Below are positions 34,300-45,712 of a stretch of 64,000 bases of DNA, piece after piece. The notes below the pieces were generated by a model. That model saw nothing but the letters and a program-made list of their open reading frames with translations. It was not told the DNA's origin and ran no database searches. The position numbers and the translations under genes were made by a program. The stretch is from Tipula vernalis (Eukaryota; Arthropoda; Insecta; Diptera; Tipulidae): assembly GCA_958295665.1 (NCBI GenBank), contig OY282558.1:185110015-185174014 (forward strand), given 5' to 3'. Within the stretch, counting starts at the first letter, position 1; each line of letters opens with the position of its first letter.

Positions 34300-35500
34300 A
34301 TAACTTTAAAGTGATTGTTGCGATTAAGAAAAAGTTACGGGATCATGACCTGATAGCGTGTAAAGCGGATAAAGGCAATACGATCACTGTTCTCACAAGA
34401 GTCGATTACTAGAACAAAATTTCTGATATTATTACAGAAAGCAAATCATTAGAGCTCAATAGAGATCCTACTAGGTCATTTAAGGCTTTGGTCAGTAAGT
34501 GTATCAACCACTGCCCAAAGGTCTTTGATGGCACTGGTTGGAGGCACACGGTTATGAATCTATCTGCCCCTATTCTTTATGGTTTACCTAAAATCCATAA
34601 AGAAGGCATTCCGATTAGACCAATAGTAACGTATTGCAATTTGCAATGTACCTGCCTACAAGCTATGTAATGGTTTCATAAACTTTTTCAACAGTCATAC
34701 TAATTTCGTTCGGCTTTCTCGGTTAAGAACTCAGTAGAATTGATTAGCAAAATTCAGGATGTTGATATTCCACTATACTCAAAACTATTTTCGTTTGAAA
34801 TTCCTTGTCTTTTCACTTCTATTCCAATTAACATCTTGTCTCAAATAGTTTATACTTACTTAGATAGGGATGTTGTAGATAAGGGCTTACGCAATGAACT
34901 GAAGCTGACATTTGAAACTTGTATTAAACAAAATTATTTCTGCTTTGATAATAACTATTTCAGATTCACTGATGGTCTACCGATGGGCTCCCCTCTGTCA
35001 CCTTTGTTAGCAGAAATTTTCATGAATTTCTTCGAATAAACGATTGTATCAAGCAATAATCCTTATTTCCGTCATGTGATCTTTTGGTACAGATGTTGAT
35101 GACATACTATGTATATGGAATGGAACCGATAGGCTATTAACCTCATTTCTCACTTGGTTAAATTCTCAATAGCCCACCATTAATTTTACGGTAGAAAAAG
35201 AAAAAAACAAATCTATTAACTTTCTAGATATAACAATAACCAGAATTAATTCTTCATTAGAGTTCAAAATTTATCGAAAACCCACGTACACAGACGCCAT
35301 TATACCTAACTCTTCAAACCATCCCCATAATATAAAAATATCAGCTTTCCACTCACTCTTAGATAGATTAATAAACATTCCTTTGACCATATCCAATTAT
35401 AACAAAGAGCTTAATATAATTTTAGAAATAGCAGCGAATAACGGTTATGCAGCTAAGACTATATTAAAGTTATTAAACAGAAAACTGAAACATAAAGCTT
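34300..35500 (+). pseudogene. Penelope-like reverse transcriptase
   Basis: Motifs in order: VAIKKKLRDHDLIACKADKG and NTITVL (34310-34400), LSAPILYGLPKIHKEGIPIR (about 34560-34620), FEIPCLFTSIPIN, DGLPMGSPLSPLLAEIFM (34972-35025), and FWYR followed by VDDIL in another frame (about 35085-35110). Then come SINFLDITI and YRKPTYTDAIIPNSSNHP (about 35210-35320), typical of Penelope elements. Stops at 34410, 34668, 35037 and elsewhere disable it. Confidence 0.85.
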
Positions 35501-35639
35501 TAGCTAATATTTGTCCACCTGATAGCCCAATGCCGAAAAATTGGCGCCGCTTAGAGTATATAGGAAAAACTAGCCAACGGATTAGTAACATCGTGATAGA
35601 ATACACAGATATTAGCTTTGCTTTTTATAACAATAATAC

Positions 35640-35990
35640 AATTTAACTTTTAACAACAAACCCAGAATTGATTGCCTTTCCAAATCTGGCGTTTATAAGA
35701 TCAATTGCAATGATTGCAGTTCCTCTTATATCGGACAGACCGGGCGCAGTTTTGAAGTTAGAGTTAAAGAACATTTATCTGGTAGCCATGAATCATCCCT
35801 TTATATTCATTTAACGTTAGAAAATTACACAGACAGTTTAAACAACTTAGAAATATTACATGTACAACCAAAAAGCAGACGCTTAGACAACTTAGAATCT
35901 TACGAAATCCGAAAAGCTATATTTCTTAACCAAAATATCCTCAACGAACAGAGAGAAATCCGTTTCTCACCAATTACCGACCTCGCACTG
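35640..35990 (+). pseudogene. Penelope-like GIY-YIG endonuclease
   Basis: SGVYKINCNDCSSSYIGQTG, followed by RSFEVRVKEH and a distal E-rich stretch (DNLESYEIRKA), matches the GIY-YIG nuclease of Penelope elements. The GIY part is GVY, and the YIG, catalytic R and later E residues are present, along with the CCHH-like pair (CNDC) usual in this family. It would make the target nick for insertion. Confidence 0.8.
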
Positions 35991-36329
35991 TTTTATTCCC
36001 ATACTCATACCATCCCATAAAATGACTAATACATCGGGTTATAATAAAATAAAATTAAGGAAAAATCAACATCTGGAATTTTGTTATTCGGCCGTTGACT
36101 AATCATATACCTGCTGCTCTCACCATTTTTGTTGTTTACCAACTCCCACATTTTTTATTTTTAGCCTTTTGTTTCACTTTTTGTTTTTTGCAACTATAAC
36201 TACATTTTTATTTTTACAGTTTAATAGATACACACATCCTGATGATGCCCTAACAAGCCGAAATTGATCGAGTGATTTTTTAATCCTATAAAATTTGCGA
36301 AATATTAAAACAAGTGTTTTTTTAAAAAA

Positions 36330-37865
36330 ATGTGTGAATTTTCCGTCATTAAATTTTTTGAAACTAAAAAATTTGAGTTACTAAATAAAATTAATTTTCT
36401 AAAAAACAGTAACAAAAAGTTTAGCATACCATATCCCTGGACGAATAGACTAGCGTCAACAACAAAATATTTATGGATGTTCACAAATATTATAATATCA
36501 CTGAATCGGATAATTTGGGCCTAATCCCTTTAAATGAAAGTTTTTCGGCGGAAATGATTTTAAATTTAGTAAACGAGAAACTAAAATCATTTGGAATTGA
36601 AATGGAAAATGATACTATTAGCGTTATGTCGGATGGGGCTGCTGTGATGCAAAAATTTGGTAGGTTATCTCCTTCCCACCAACAACTGTGTTAATATCAT
36701 GGAATTCATTTGGCTGTTATGAAAATCTTATATATTAACATAAACGAATATGTCATTAAAACACCATCATCATCAGCCTCACAGTCTGAAAATAGTGAGG
36801 ATCAGAATAGTTCAAACTCAGAACTAGAAATCGTCGAAATTACGACCAAAAATGGCAGCCACCATCACTCAAATTAGGAAAGTTGTAAACATTTTTCGAA
36901 ACTCTCCCGTACGGAACAACATCCTTCAAACACACGTTGTCGAAGTCGAAAAAAAAACAATTAAAGTTAATTGGGGATTGTAAAACCATGTGGAACTCGT
37001 TAGAATCCATGCTTGAACGATTTGTATGACTCAAGGAACCAATCAAGAAGGCATTGAGTGATTTAAAGTTGGAGAAAATGATAAATGAAGAATACATCAA
37101 CACCGCAAATACATTACTAGGCATTCTCCAACCTCTCTATATTACTGTAAAAAGCCTCAGTAGGGAAGATTCCACTTTGTTAACAGCGGAAGGGACTCCT
37201 AAATTTTTATTTAATAGTCTTGAAAAACAAAATACTGAGTTGAGTAAAGAAATGATGCTTTCATTAAAAACTGAACTTTCAAAACGGCGAGATGAAGTAT
37301 TTGTATCTCTAATGAAGTATCTGATTAATCCACAATCATTTTCAAATCGAGAAAAGGATGTTTTTGTCAGTACTTCTTCTAAATATGAAATTTTAAAATT
37401 AGCAAGGAATTTGTTAACTCAACTGAATGGAGCGAATGATGAAAAGTTTATCGATGGCTCCGAAAGTTTAGGAAATCCGGACTGTTCTGAAAATCATACG
37501 TTGCCATTGCAAGAGCAGTTGGAATTATCAATTTTAGAAATGTCAAAAGAGTTTTAAGTTCAATCGCATTGTCAGGATAATATGAAAACTTTTTAAGTAA
37601 GGAAATAAGTATTTTTGAAAACACGGGGAAAAGAAGTGACTCAATATAATTATTGTTAAATTCGCTTTTAACAATCAAACCAATATCAACACAGAATGAA
37701 CGGAATTTTTCCACAGCTAATGAATTCGTAACCAAAAAAAGAAGCCGATTACTTAACGAGGCTCTAAATGCTTTATGCTTTTTAAAAAGTTATTTTAAAA
37801 GAAAGTGTCAAATTGAATTTTTTTTATTGTCAAAATCATTTATGACTTATTATTTTAAGAACTAA
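36330..37865 (+). pseudogene. hAT transposase catalytic and dimerisation regions
   Basis: DVHKYYNITESDNLGLIPLN, LNLVNEKLKSFGIEMENDTI and VMSDGAAVMQKFG (second catalytic D, about 36630) are hAT core motifs. After several frame breaks the sequence KTMWNSLESMLERF... gives LKLEKMINEEYINTANTLL in a 167-codon frame (37054-37557). The C-terminal dimerisation block PISTQNERNFSTA, then KKRSRLLNEALNALCFLKS, lies at 37680-37800. Order and wording agree with hAT superfamily transposases. Confidence 0.8.
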
Positions 37866-38204
37866 ATATTTTATTAATTTATTATTTCGTATATGTAAAT
37901 ATACACAATACAAAATGCTATGAATTTGTACCTCAAAACAAAATGTTCTGAATTGGTATAATTTTAAAGATTTAAGTTTGAGTTAAATCATTAAATTTAT
38001 TATTTACAATTAAAAAAAAATAGTTTCTTTTAATATTCATAGTTCAAAAATTAGTGTAACGATACGTTGGTTTTTAATTTAACGTTATAACCGAAGAATT
38101 CTAAGAAAATATATTTCTCGAGATTTCTCGAGAAATATATTATATTTCTCGTTTTCATTCTCGAGAAATTTAAAAGTCGAGAAATCAGAAACACTATGCA
38201 CATC

Positions 38205-38940
38205 CTTAGAAAATCGGATTAATGTTGCAACAGGTCAAGAAAAAAAAGAACTCAACGCTCAAATGAATGCTCAAAAAGCGCGAAGTAATGAATTTTTTAA
38301 TAAATTAAGGCTAGACAATGAGTCGGAACTTACTTTAAGCTATGACTGTCAAAAAAACCTTATACTGCCGAAGGTGCCCGACCAGGCTGCTTATTGATCT
38401 AGGCAACTATATCTATATAATTTTTTAATTTGCGAGGATTCTTCACGTAGCGCACAGAATACCACAAACACATTTTCTTACTGTTGGACAGAAAATGAAT
38501 TTATGAAAGGATCCAACGAGATAGCGTCAGCACTTTACCACAGACTGCATAATTCAGAAGTGGGTGAAAATAAAAAAGTTAGATTGTTCTCAGATGGGGT
38601 GTGGCGGGGGGCAAAATAAAAATAAGGCACTAATAACTAGGCTTTGCCACTGGTTTCTACATGAATGCCCTCCAAATGTATGGTTAACCATAGTTGGTCA
38701 CCCTTTTATACCGCCCGACCGCGTGTTTGGACATTTGGAGAGATAATTCAATAAAAAGATGTCATAGAAAACCCTGATAAATATATGGATGTAATAAAGA
38801 AATTTGCTACAGTAACCCAATTTCGCGATATACCTGTTCGTAACTGGAAGGAGTACGCAGAAGAAATTACAAAAAAAAACTGGGCAGTGGCACTTCCAAT
38901 TTCAAAAGTGCAAAAATATTATCCTGAGAAGAAGTATTAA
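38205..38940 (+). pseudogene. Uncharacterised arthropod transposase-like family, C-terminal half
   Basis: It continues the protein broken at 33132. Across the hAT, removing one 8-bp target copy rejoins KCSTCIS to LENRINVATGQEKKEL in the same frame. Further motifs are ELTLSYDCQKNL, SRQLYLYNFLICED, YCWTENEFMKGSNEIASAL, a SDxCGGGQNKN signature (about 38590-38620), VGHPFIPPDRVFGHLER (D-R-x-F-G-x-E type), and a tail ending at TAA 38940. The D...CGGQN and DRVFG motifs resemble an RNase H-like fold. Function is unknown, and frame breaks are present. Confidence 0.55.
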
Positions 38941-39524
38941 CAAAAAATATTGGATCTAATGACAACGATGCATCCGATTTTGAACTTTTTAATGATGTGT
39001 AAAACCTCATTAAACTTCAGTTTTTAAAATTTAATATTTTTTTAATGATATTTATAATTAGTTAAATCATTTAACTAACCTAAGTAGTTAGGTAATCAGA
39101 AACTATTTTAAATAAATCTTTCGTGTTTTTTTTATAATAATTTTATTTGGTACCTATTATTTGAATTTTATATGTCATAATTGTGTATTATTATTATTCT
39201 TACCCAAAAAAGTGGCATGTTCTGCAGCCTGACTTAAAACATGGCAGGTTTTGCAAACGACTATATTTTCAATATGACCGTCGATAGAATTGCAAAAACT
39301 GTCATGTTTGATGTTAGGTTGCAAAACCTGTCATCTTCAATTTTCAAAGCATAGTACATAATTATTTTAAAGCCTGATAGTAAAAAGCTTTTGGGGACTG
39401 ACGAAGTGATTTATTTGTAAATTTTCAAAAAAAGAAGCTAAAGGATATCTTGCTTTGAAGCTGTAAAAAAAGTTTTTTTCATTTAAACCGAAATCTGTTG
39501 AAACACTTTTGTCAGGGTTTGCAT
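38941..39524. other. AT-rich DNA with a small inverted repeat
   Basis: No gene is recognisable. At 39240-39332 an imperfect inverted repeat (CATGGCAGGTTTTGCAAACG with TTGCAAAACCTGTCAT) may be a MITE relic of about 95 bp. Confidence 0.4.
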
Positions 39525-42304
39525 CTGGACGCCTCAGATAAATTCTGCTGGAACTTATTCGAAGTTACCATAAATAACTATTTTTAGGAAAATATTTAAT
39601 TGGTTTGGAAAATTGAATTTTAATTTTTTCGGTCAGAGAAACATATTTGGTACAGAAAAAATTGAACTCCCATTTTCTAGTAGATTCGATAAATTTCCAG
39701 AAGATTTTAGGGTCAAATAAAGCAAAATTTGGAAATTATTGTGAAAAAAATGAAATGTTTTTGTTTTCTTTTTTCTATAGATTTGGGGTTTTATTAAAGA
39801 ACAATAAATTAAAGGATTTTTGACAATATCGAGGTAACTCGTGCTATAAATATAAATTAAAAATTGTAAATGAAAAATACAGTATATATACAATAAATAT
39901 TCCAAACATAGAAACTCATTTGGATTGCTTGGAATGATTTTCTATATAGACCCATCGCAAGGGGGTGTGATATAAGTGGAGAATATCTTAAGTGATTCAA
40001 CGTAATGGGGTATATATTGAGCGGTGGCTGTTATATTGATATGTTTGTTTTTTTTAAATGACCATTGTGGCTATATTACAAAAGTGTTTACTGCATATAA
40101 CCATAAACCGCGGGATAGGTTGATCTGGAATTGAGCTATTTTCTTTATTATAACCGTTGGGTAGTATGTTCGATATTTTTTGAGAAAAAACATGTTGAAT
40201 AAATAAGTGAACATTTATTCAATACATTTGTATTGATAATTAAATAGACAGTGTATAAACCGTAATTAAAATATTTATTGTAATATTATTTTATTTTCCC
40301 ACTTCCTATAAGGATTTGAAATGAAAAATCAAAAATAACATAACATAAAATGTTGAACTCAGAATCGGGCCCATTCTGATATTAAAACTCGTTATACATA
40401 TAATAATCTTATCTGCATAAGTTTTACACTTACATAAATACTAAAATTATTTTTAACTACAAATAAATGAACCGGGACTATATTTGCGACAATTATTACT
40501 GTAACTGCAAATAAATTGACTATTGTGAAATTGTGCGGATCGAGCCAAATCTGCATGATCTGCGTCGCTATTTTAATTATAATACTTTTTCCCAACAAAA
40601 TTAAAACAGACCGTTTGATTATCTCGAACTAAAACATCTTTGTAAAACGTTGTAAAATGTCAAAGATGTTTTCAGCCCTAATAAATACATTTCTCAATGT
40701 TAACAAAAATTTGATCAACAAAACGGGCAAAAAAAATATTAAAGTTAAAAGAGAAGGGCCACAGCCCTTTCAAATAGAACCAATAAAGAAATGGCCAAAT
40801 CTGTTTTCTGTATACAAAATTCTCTATATTTTCTGGGTTATTTATTCTGGATATTCCGAATATTCCGAAAGTGACGTAAATCGTTCTTTTATTCATCCCA
40901 TTCCTTCTATTTCTTTTTTAGTACATTCTTTTATTTATTCGGAATATTCAGAATATATTCTTTTTGTACTCTTCCAAAGGTGGAATAAAAAGAATATTTC
41001 ATTTGACGTTTTGTAATTACGTTCGATATTTACAATTTAAATGATTAAATTGAATCAAATCGTACATATTATAGAAAATGAAATTATTAATTATGATACA
41101 ATTAAGGCGTAAAATAATGAAATTTTCGAAAATATTTTTAAAAATAGTTTTATATAGTGCTTGGCGGATACATAAGGTCCCAGGTAATATTTTTTAAGAA
41201 ATATCAATTAAAATTAATATTACATTGCAACTTCATTTTTAATTATACTTTTTATTAATTATTTATTTAATAAACTTAATTTGTTTCCTAATTTAAAAAA
41301 TAAAAAAAATTCATGCTATGGAAAATGTATTCCATTTATTCCAATCCGTTTTTTTATATTCCGAGGTGACGTGATCAATATTTTATTCCTTCTGTTCTTT
41401 TTGTGGGATGAATAAAGGAAAATACCCCCTATTTTTTCTTTGCGAAAGGCGAACATAAATAAATAAAAAAATTAAAAATTTTAAAACTAAAGGTTCAACC
41501 AACGAATCAGTAAGAATCCTTACGGAATTTGACGAAATTATTTGCTTACAGAATATTTGACACAACGGCCACCGAATCCGTAACAATTGACAAATACAGT
41601 ATTAAAATTGTAATGTGAATAGAAAAATATATAATTTTGAAGAAAAGTGTGCTTTGATTTTAATACTGTATTTGTCAATTGTTACGGATTCGGTGGCCGT
41701 TGTGTCAGGAAATAATTTCGTCAAATTCCACAAGGATTCTTACTGATTCGTTGGTTGACCCTTTCATTTTAAAATTTTTAATTTTTTTATTTATTCTGAC
41801 ATATCTTCAGTCTGCGCATTAATTTTCGCTCTGTTAAGTGACAGCATAACTGAACGAAAAGTTCTTACCGATTCGCCGGTCAGTAACATGTACTTTCTGT
41901 ATATCAAGTTCTTACTTAAAGTTGTTATTGACTACGACTACAATTTTTAATACTTAATTAAAACAATTTTTAATTTTTAAATTATATTTATAGCACGAGT
42001 TATATTGATATTGTCAAAAATCCTTTAATTTATTGTTCTTTAATAAAACCCTAAATGCCTAGAAAAAAGAAAACAAAAACATTTCATTTTTTTCACAATT
42101 ATTTCCAAATTTTGCTTTATTTGAGCTAAATTTTTCTGAAAATTTATCGAATCTACTAGAAAATGGGAGTTCAATTTTTTCTGTACCAAATATGTTTCTT
42201 TGACCGAAAAAATTAAAATTCAATTTTCTAAACCAATTAAACATTTTCCTGAAAATAGTTGTTTATGGTAAATTCGAATAAGTTTCAGCAGAATTTATCT
42301 AGAG
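39525..42304. mobile_element. Element with roughly 340-bp terminal inverted repeats
   Basis: The left arm (39525-39866) and right arm (41965-42304) are reverse complements with few differences (for example TAAATTCTGCTGGAACTTAT against its mirror, and the CTCGTGCTATAAATAT inner ends). The 2.1 kb between contains no recognisable transposase, only short frames and further inverted repeats. Long arms with AT-rich non-coding contents suggest a foldback-type or non-autonomous DNA transposon. No target duplication was established. Confidence 0.7.
41457..41795. repeat. Palindromic MITE inside the long-TIR element
   Basis: The left arm 41457-41607 pairs with the right arm 41658-41795 (for example GGCCACCGAATCCGTAACAA mirrored as TTGTTACGGATTCGGTGGCC), with a loop of about 50 bp and a short indel in the left arm. 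Pairing is near-perfect over about 140 bp. No coding potential. The structure is typical of foldback MITEs. Confidence 0.85.
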
Positions 42305-43150
42305 TCAATCAAAAATTTGGAAACCGCGAAAATATGAATGCCAGTTTTTATTCTGGTTTTTCTGTGGGTTTGCGTTTAAGACATTAATTTTAAATTAGAA
42401 GTATAGTTTCGAAAGATACTGCTAAAATTTTATAATTTGGTTAGCAATTTTTCTGTGTAACGTATGATATTTAATTCATTAGCCTACATTTCGGCGGTCC
42501 TTAATTTTCTTAAAATATATTTTAAGATACACAGTGTTGGAATTTTGGATACAATTGTACCTTTTCCGATACAATTAATTTTTAAAAGTACTATACAATC
42601 GATTTCAGCACAATTTGAAGTAAAAGCTTTATAAACGTAATTTTATGTTAAACTCTTCCATTTAAAAATACTTATAAAGGTAGTTCTATAGACGCAAACG
42701 CTGAGAATACTCGTCCATTCTATTTTCAAATGTCAACAGTCATACTATGGTAGCATAGTATTCATTTTCGTTTGTACGGTGCTTCACACAAAAGTCATTT
42801 ACTATTATTTATCATATAAGTGAATATTTTCATGATAGTAGTTAAGTAGTCCTGTTTGACATTCTTGTGGGCAATTTTCTGATGCTACTGTGGTACGATT
42901 CAATTTGGTACACGTTTTGTTTAAATTTGTCGTAGTTTAGGTAATTGTAATTGTTATTCTATAAGGTTGGGCGAGTTTGTTAAGTTTATGATTGATTATC
43001 GGGTGCTCTTCGTTTTAAAGTCCATGTATCTTTCGAGAAATAGAATAGTTTAAATATGTTATTAACAACAGGATAAAACGGAAAATTTAGTGTCTGAGGA
43101 TTTTGTATCACAATCAAGCAGAAGTGCTCGATGACACACTGGAAATTTTT
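42305..43150. other. AT-rich DNA; possible left end of hAT 2
   Basis: No gene is recognisable. CAGTGTTGG at 42532 followed by an ACAATTG-rich stretch resembles a hAT terminal repeat and could be the left end of the hAT relic at 43190-44580. No matching right end was found. Confidence 0.35.
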
Positions 43151-43189
43151 CAGTGAGTTTATTTTTTATAATTATCATATATATACTAT

Positions 43190-44580
43190 ATATACTTTTA
43201 ATTTACTATTTAAAAAGGGAATCAAATCCGTCAAATGATGAACCAACAACTAAAAAGAAAAAATATGCAGTTTTATTTAGAGGCGAATGGAAAGCCAAAT
43301 ACAAGTGGTTGATCCCGGAAAATTCAAGACCGGGAAAAAAGTGTGCGATTTGTAACACTTCAATTGTAGGTGGTAAAACACATATTGAACGACACGCTTC
43401 AAACGAAACACATAAAAAAGCTTGGAGAAATGCAAATGAAACACCTCAAATTGAAAACTTTTTGGAGAAAGAGGCCGAAATTATTTCTGATAATGTAAAA
43501 AAGTTTGAAATTTCCTTGGAATTATTTGTGGCAGAACATAATTTACCATTTGCGATCTTAGACCATCTTAAATTGCTATTAAAATCTAATGTGACGGATT
43601 CAAAAATAGTAAAAAAATTTGATATCAATCGCCACAAAGGTCAAAAAATAATTAAAAATATAACAGGACTACACAATACCTAACTTATATCTGATATAGC
43701 AACACGACAGTACTTTTCCATAGCTGTAGATGAAAGTACTGATAGTACAATGGAAAAAACCTCGCTATCATCATCAGGGTATTTGATCAACAATGTCACG
43801 ATAGATTTTTGGCACTTATTCCAATTACAGATTGTTCGGCGGAACATTTAAGAAAAATGAAACATTTATTTCGAAATTTCAGCCGAAATTTTATATCTAA
43901 AAAGGTTTTTGATAGAATTGACATTTCCAATATTAATCTACAAGAAAACCATCTTCCAATCGAGCAGATCTATTGTGGCACCAGCGCTGAAATTTACTAT
44001 ATTCAAAAAAACTTGCCAGCTGATAATATAATTCAAAACCAATGTTAAACAATTCTACTTAACTTTCTGCGAGAATTTACGAAAAAAAATAAAGTTTAAT
44101 GATGAGATTCTAAATTTTCTGCCAAAATTTGCATCAGATAATGTGATTGAAGGTGAAACAAATTCAATTATGAGTTTAATATTAAATTTTTTCCCCGACG
44201 ATGAACAAAGCCACATTGAATCAATAAATGATGAATTCCGAGCACTTGCAGATTGCGAGAAACTTCAGAAGTTAAAGAACTCCTCTATTTCTGAATTTTG
44301 GGCAAAAGTAGGTACAATTAAAAATGAGTTAAATGAACCAATGTTTAGCAACATTTACCGAATGGCACAAGGCGTATTATCGATAACCCATTCATCAGCC
44401 AATGTAGAAAGAATATTTTCTTTCCAAAATCTCATAAAAACAAAATGCCGAAATCGCCTGCAACTTGAAACATGTTCAGCATTAATACAAACTAAAGACT
44501 TAATCAAATCAGAAACATGTCATAGTTTTAAAATAACAAAAAACCTTTTTAAAAAAAATTTACAAAACGTGACACTAGAC
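43190..44580 (+). pseudogene. hAT transposase relic 2 (zinc-finger type, ZMYM/ZNF862-like)
   Basis: The frame 43153-43683 has KYKWLIPENSRPGKKCAICN and HIERHASNETHKKAW, a C2-x-H2 finger, then FVAEHNLPFAILDHLKLLLK. After a stop comes DIATRQYFSIAVDESTDSTM (catalytic D region), and ALIPITDCSAEHL in the next frame. The central catalytic part is missing. The C-terminal frame from 44143 has ISEFWAKVGTIKNE, HSSANVERIFSFQNLIKTKC and RNRLQLETCSALI, the hAT dimerisation block. Wording resembles the DUF4371-type hAT proteins of insects. The copy is truncated and non-functional. Confidence 0.75.
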
Positions 44581-44582
44581 AT

Positions 44583-44889
44583 TTTTCATCGCCAGTCACA
44601 ATTCGATGGGGGAAATGACTTTCTTTTGTATCTGGCGAGCAAAATTTCGACAGAGGTTTTTCGATTTTCCTGTTGTCTTTCATTCAGTTTATGCGGAACC
44701 GATTTTCCCAGCGTTTTAAACGCATGGAGACGGCATCTCATGACACATTCAATTGATCCGCTAGTTGTTGCTGCATTTGAGCGTCGTCCTCATCCAACAA
44801 TGCTTATAATTCACTGTCTTCAACCTTTTTTGGTGGTTTTCCACGTTCTTCGTTTCTCCCGTCAAAATCACCACTTTTGAATTTATTAA
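44583..44889 (-). pseudogene. mariner transposase, middle part
   Basis: The minus strand reads FKSGDFDGRNEERGKPPKK, a stop, ALLDEDDAQMQQQLADQLNV, VSMRLK, then after a frame change VPHKLNERQQENRKTSVEIL and HRIVTGDEK near 44590. These are the helix-turn-helix region and the first catalytic-site motif of mariner transposases. The sequence ends just after the GDEK motif, so the catalytic half is lost. It is contiguous in meaning with 49722-49880, beyond the LTR element. Confidence 0.85.
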
Positions 44890-45329
44890 GTACTTTTCAT
44901 ACCAGGCGCCTCGGCTTTGAGCTTCGTAAATACAATTTTTTTGTTTCGTTTTTTAACTATGTAAATTAGTTTTATTCGATTGATACCGTTTAATTTTATA
45001 GTAATAAATTCAATTTGTTGAAATATAAAAATAAATATTTCTTTATAATTTCGTTAAAGTAGTACAAAGCGAAGTGCTTTCTCAACATAACCTACAAATC
45101 ACATTTTTTGCACAAATATTTCATACTTACCAAAAAATCTAGCTCATATGTACGTTACAAATATAGAATATCTCATTTCTTGCTAAAATTCACGTGTAAA
45201 ATAGACCTAAATAAAATATTTGATAGCAACCGAATGTTCAAAGCTAACGCCACCGGTATGAAAGCAGCTCAGCTTCGCATTTGTGGTAACTAAATATTTC
45301 GAGGCGAGGCGCCTGGTATGAAAAGTACT
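44890..45329. mobile_element. TTAA-flanked MITE
   Basis: Terminal inverted repeats GTACTTTTCATACCAGGCGC (left) and its mirror at 45303-45328 bound a 440-bp non-coding element. It is flanked by TTAA at 44886-44889 and 45330-45333, which suggests a piggyBac-type target. It sits within the 5-bp target duplication (ATTAA) of the adjoining LTR element, so it inserted later. A second pair of GGTATGAAA-like motifs is seen inside. Confidence 0.75.
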
Positions 45330-45333
45330 TTAA

Positions 45334-45561
45334 TGTTGTATGTGGAATATGTGGAATGTATATTGTATCAAACAGATTCCACATACATAGAAAATATGCA
45401 TTGTATATCCCTGGTGTGGGAATCATCAGGAATGCACATTGGAGTCGAGACATCGTAACACGAGAACTAAAATAAAGATTATAATTAAAATAATATTGTA
45501 CGTATTTTAATGATAATAAAGAAATAATAATAAAGCAGAAACAATATAAAAAACTAAAACA
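45334..45561 (+). repeat. 5' LTR of the Mag-like element
   Basis: It begins TGTTGTATGTGG and ends ...AAAACTAAAACA, directly before the primer-binding site. It matches 49489-49716. No clear TATA box. AATAAAG signals occur twice in its second half. Confidence 0.92.
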
Positions 45562-45579
45562 TGGCGCAGTTGATAGGAT
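45562..45579 (+). other. Primer-binding site
   Basis: TGGCGCAGTTGATAGGAT directly follows the 5' LTR. It resembles the tRNA-Ser-type primer site known from several insect gypsy elements (TGGCGCAGTCGGTAGGAT), with two differences. Confidence 0.7.
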
Positions 45580-45712
45580 GTGTTCGATGTCATTGAATAA
45601 ATAGAATTGAATTGTGTTGAACAAAATTAAATTACAGCTAATGTGTATGTAGCGTGATTTTAGAGATAACCAACAAATAGAAAAGTAAAAATAATATAAT
45701 AAAAATTGTAAA

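Larger units (their letters stand above)
33943..36320 (+). mobile_element. Penelope-like retroelement inserted in the hAT
   Basis: It lies between the BED part and the catalytic part of the hAT transposase, so it inserted into the transposon. It contains a Penelope-type reverse transcriptase (about 34300-35500) and a GIY-YIG endonuclease (about 35640-35990), the family hallmark. The 3' part has CTGATGA (36239-36245) and GAAA (36260-36263) at hammerhead-ribozyme spacing, though stem II no longer pairs. Exact ends are uncertain by tens of bases. A short AATATGTGAAGCAAA duplication lies at the left edge. Confidence 0.8.
33141..38196 (+). mobile_element. hAT transposon with 8-bp target duplication
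   Basis: The ends are TAGTGTTTCTTCTCGAGAAA (33141 on) and, read inward from 38196, TAGTGTTTCTGATTTCTCGA: matching terminal inverted repeats rich in TCTCGAGAAA palindromes. Flanks are TGCATATC (33133-33140) and TGCACATC (38197-38204), an 8-bp target duplication with one mismatch, as expected for hAT. The contents are a BED finger, a Penelope-like insertion, and the catalytic and dimerisation parts. Without the insertion the element is about 2.7 kb. Stops and frameshifts make it inactive. Confidence 0.9.

Noticed and set aside
42532..44580. Complete hAT 2 transposon from CAGTGTTGG at 42532
   Set aside because: No matching right terminal repeat or target duplication was found, and the right side is joined to mariner sequence, so only a relic is claimed.
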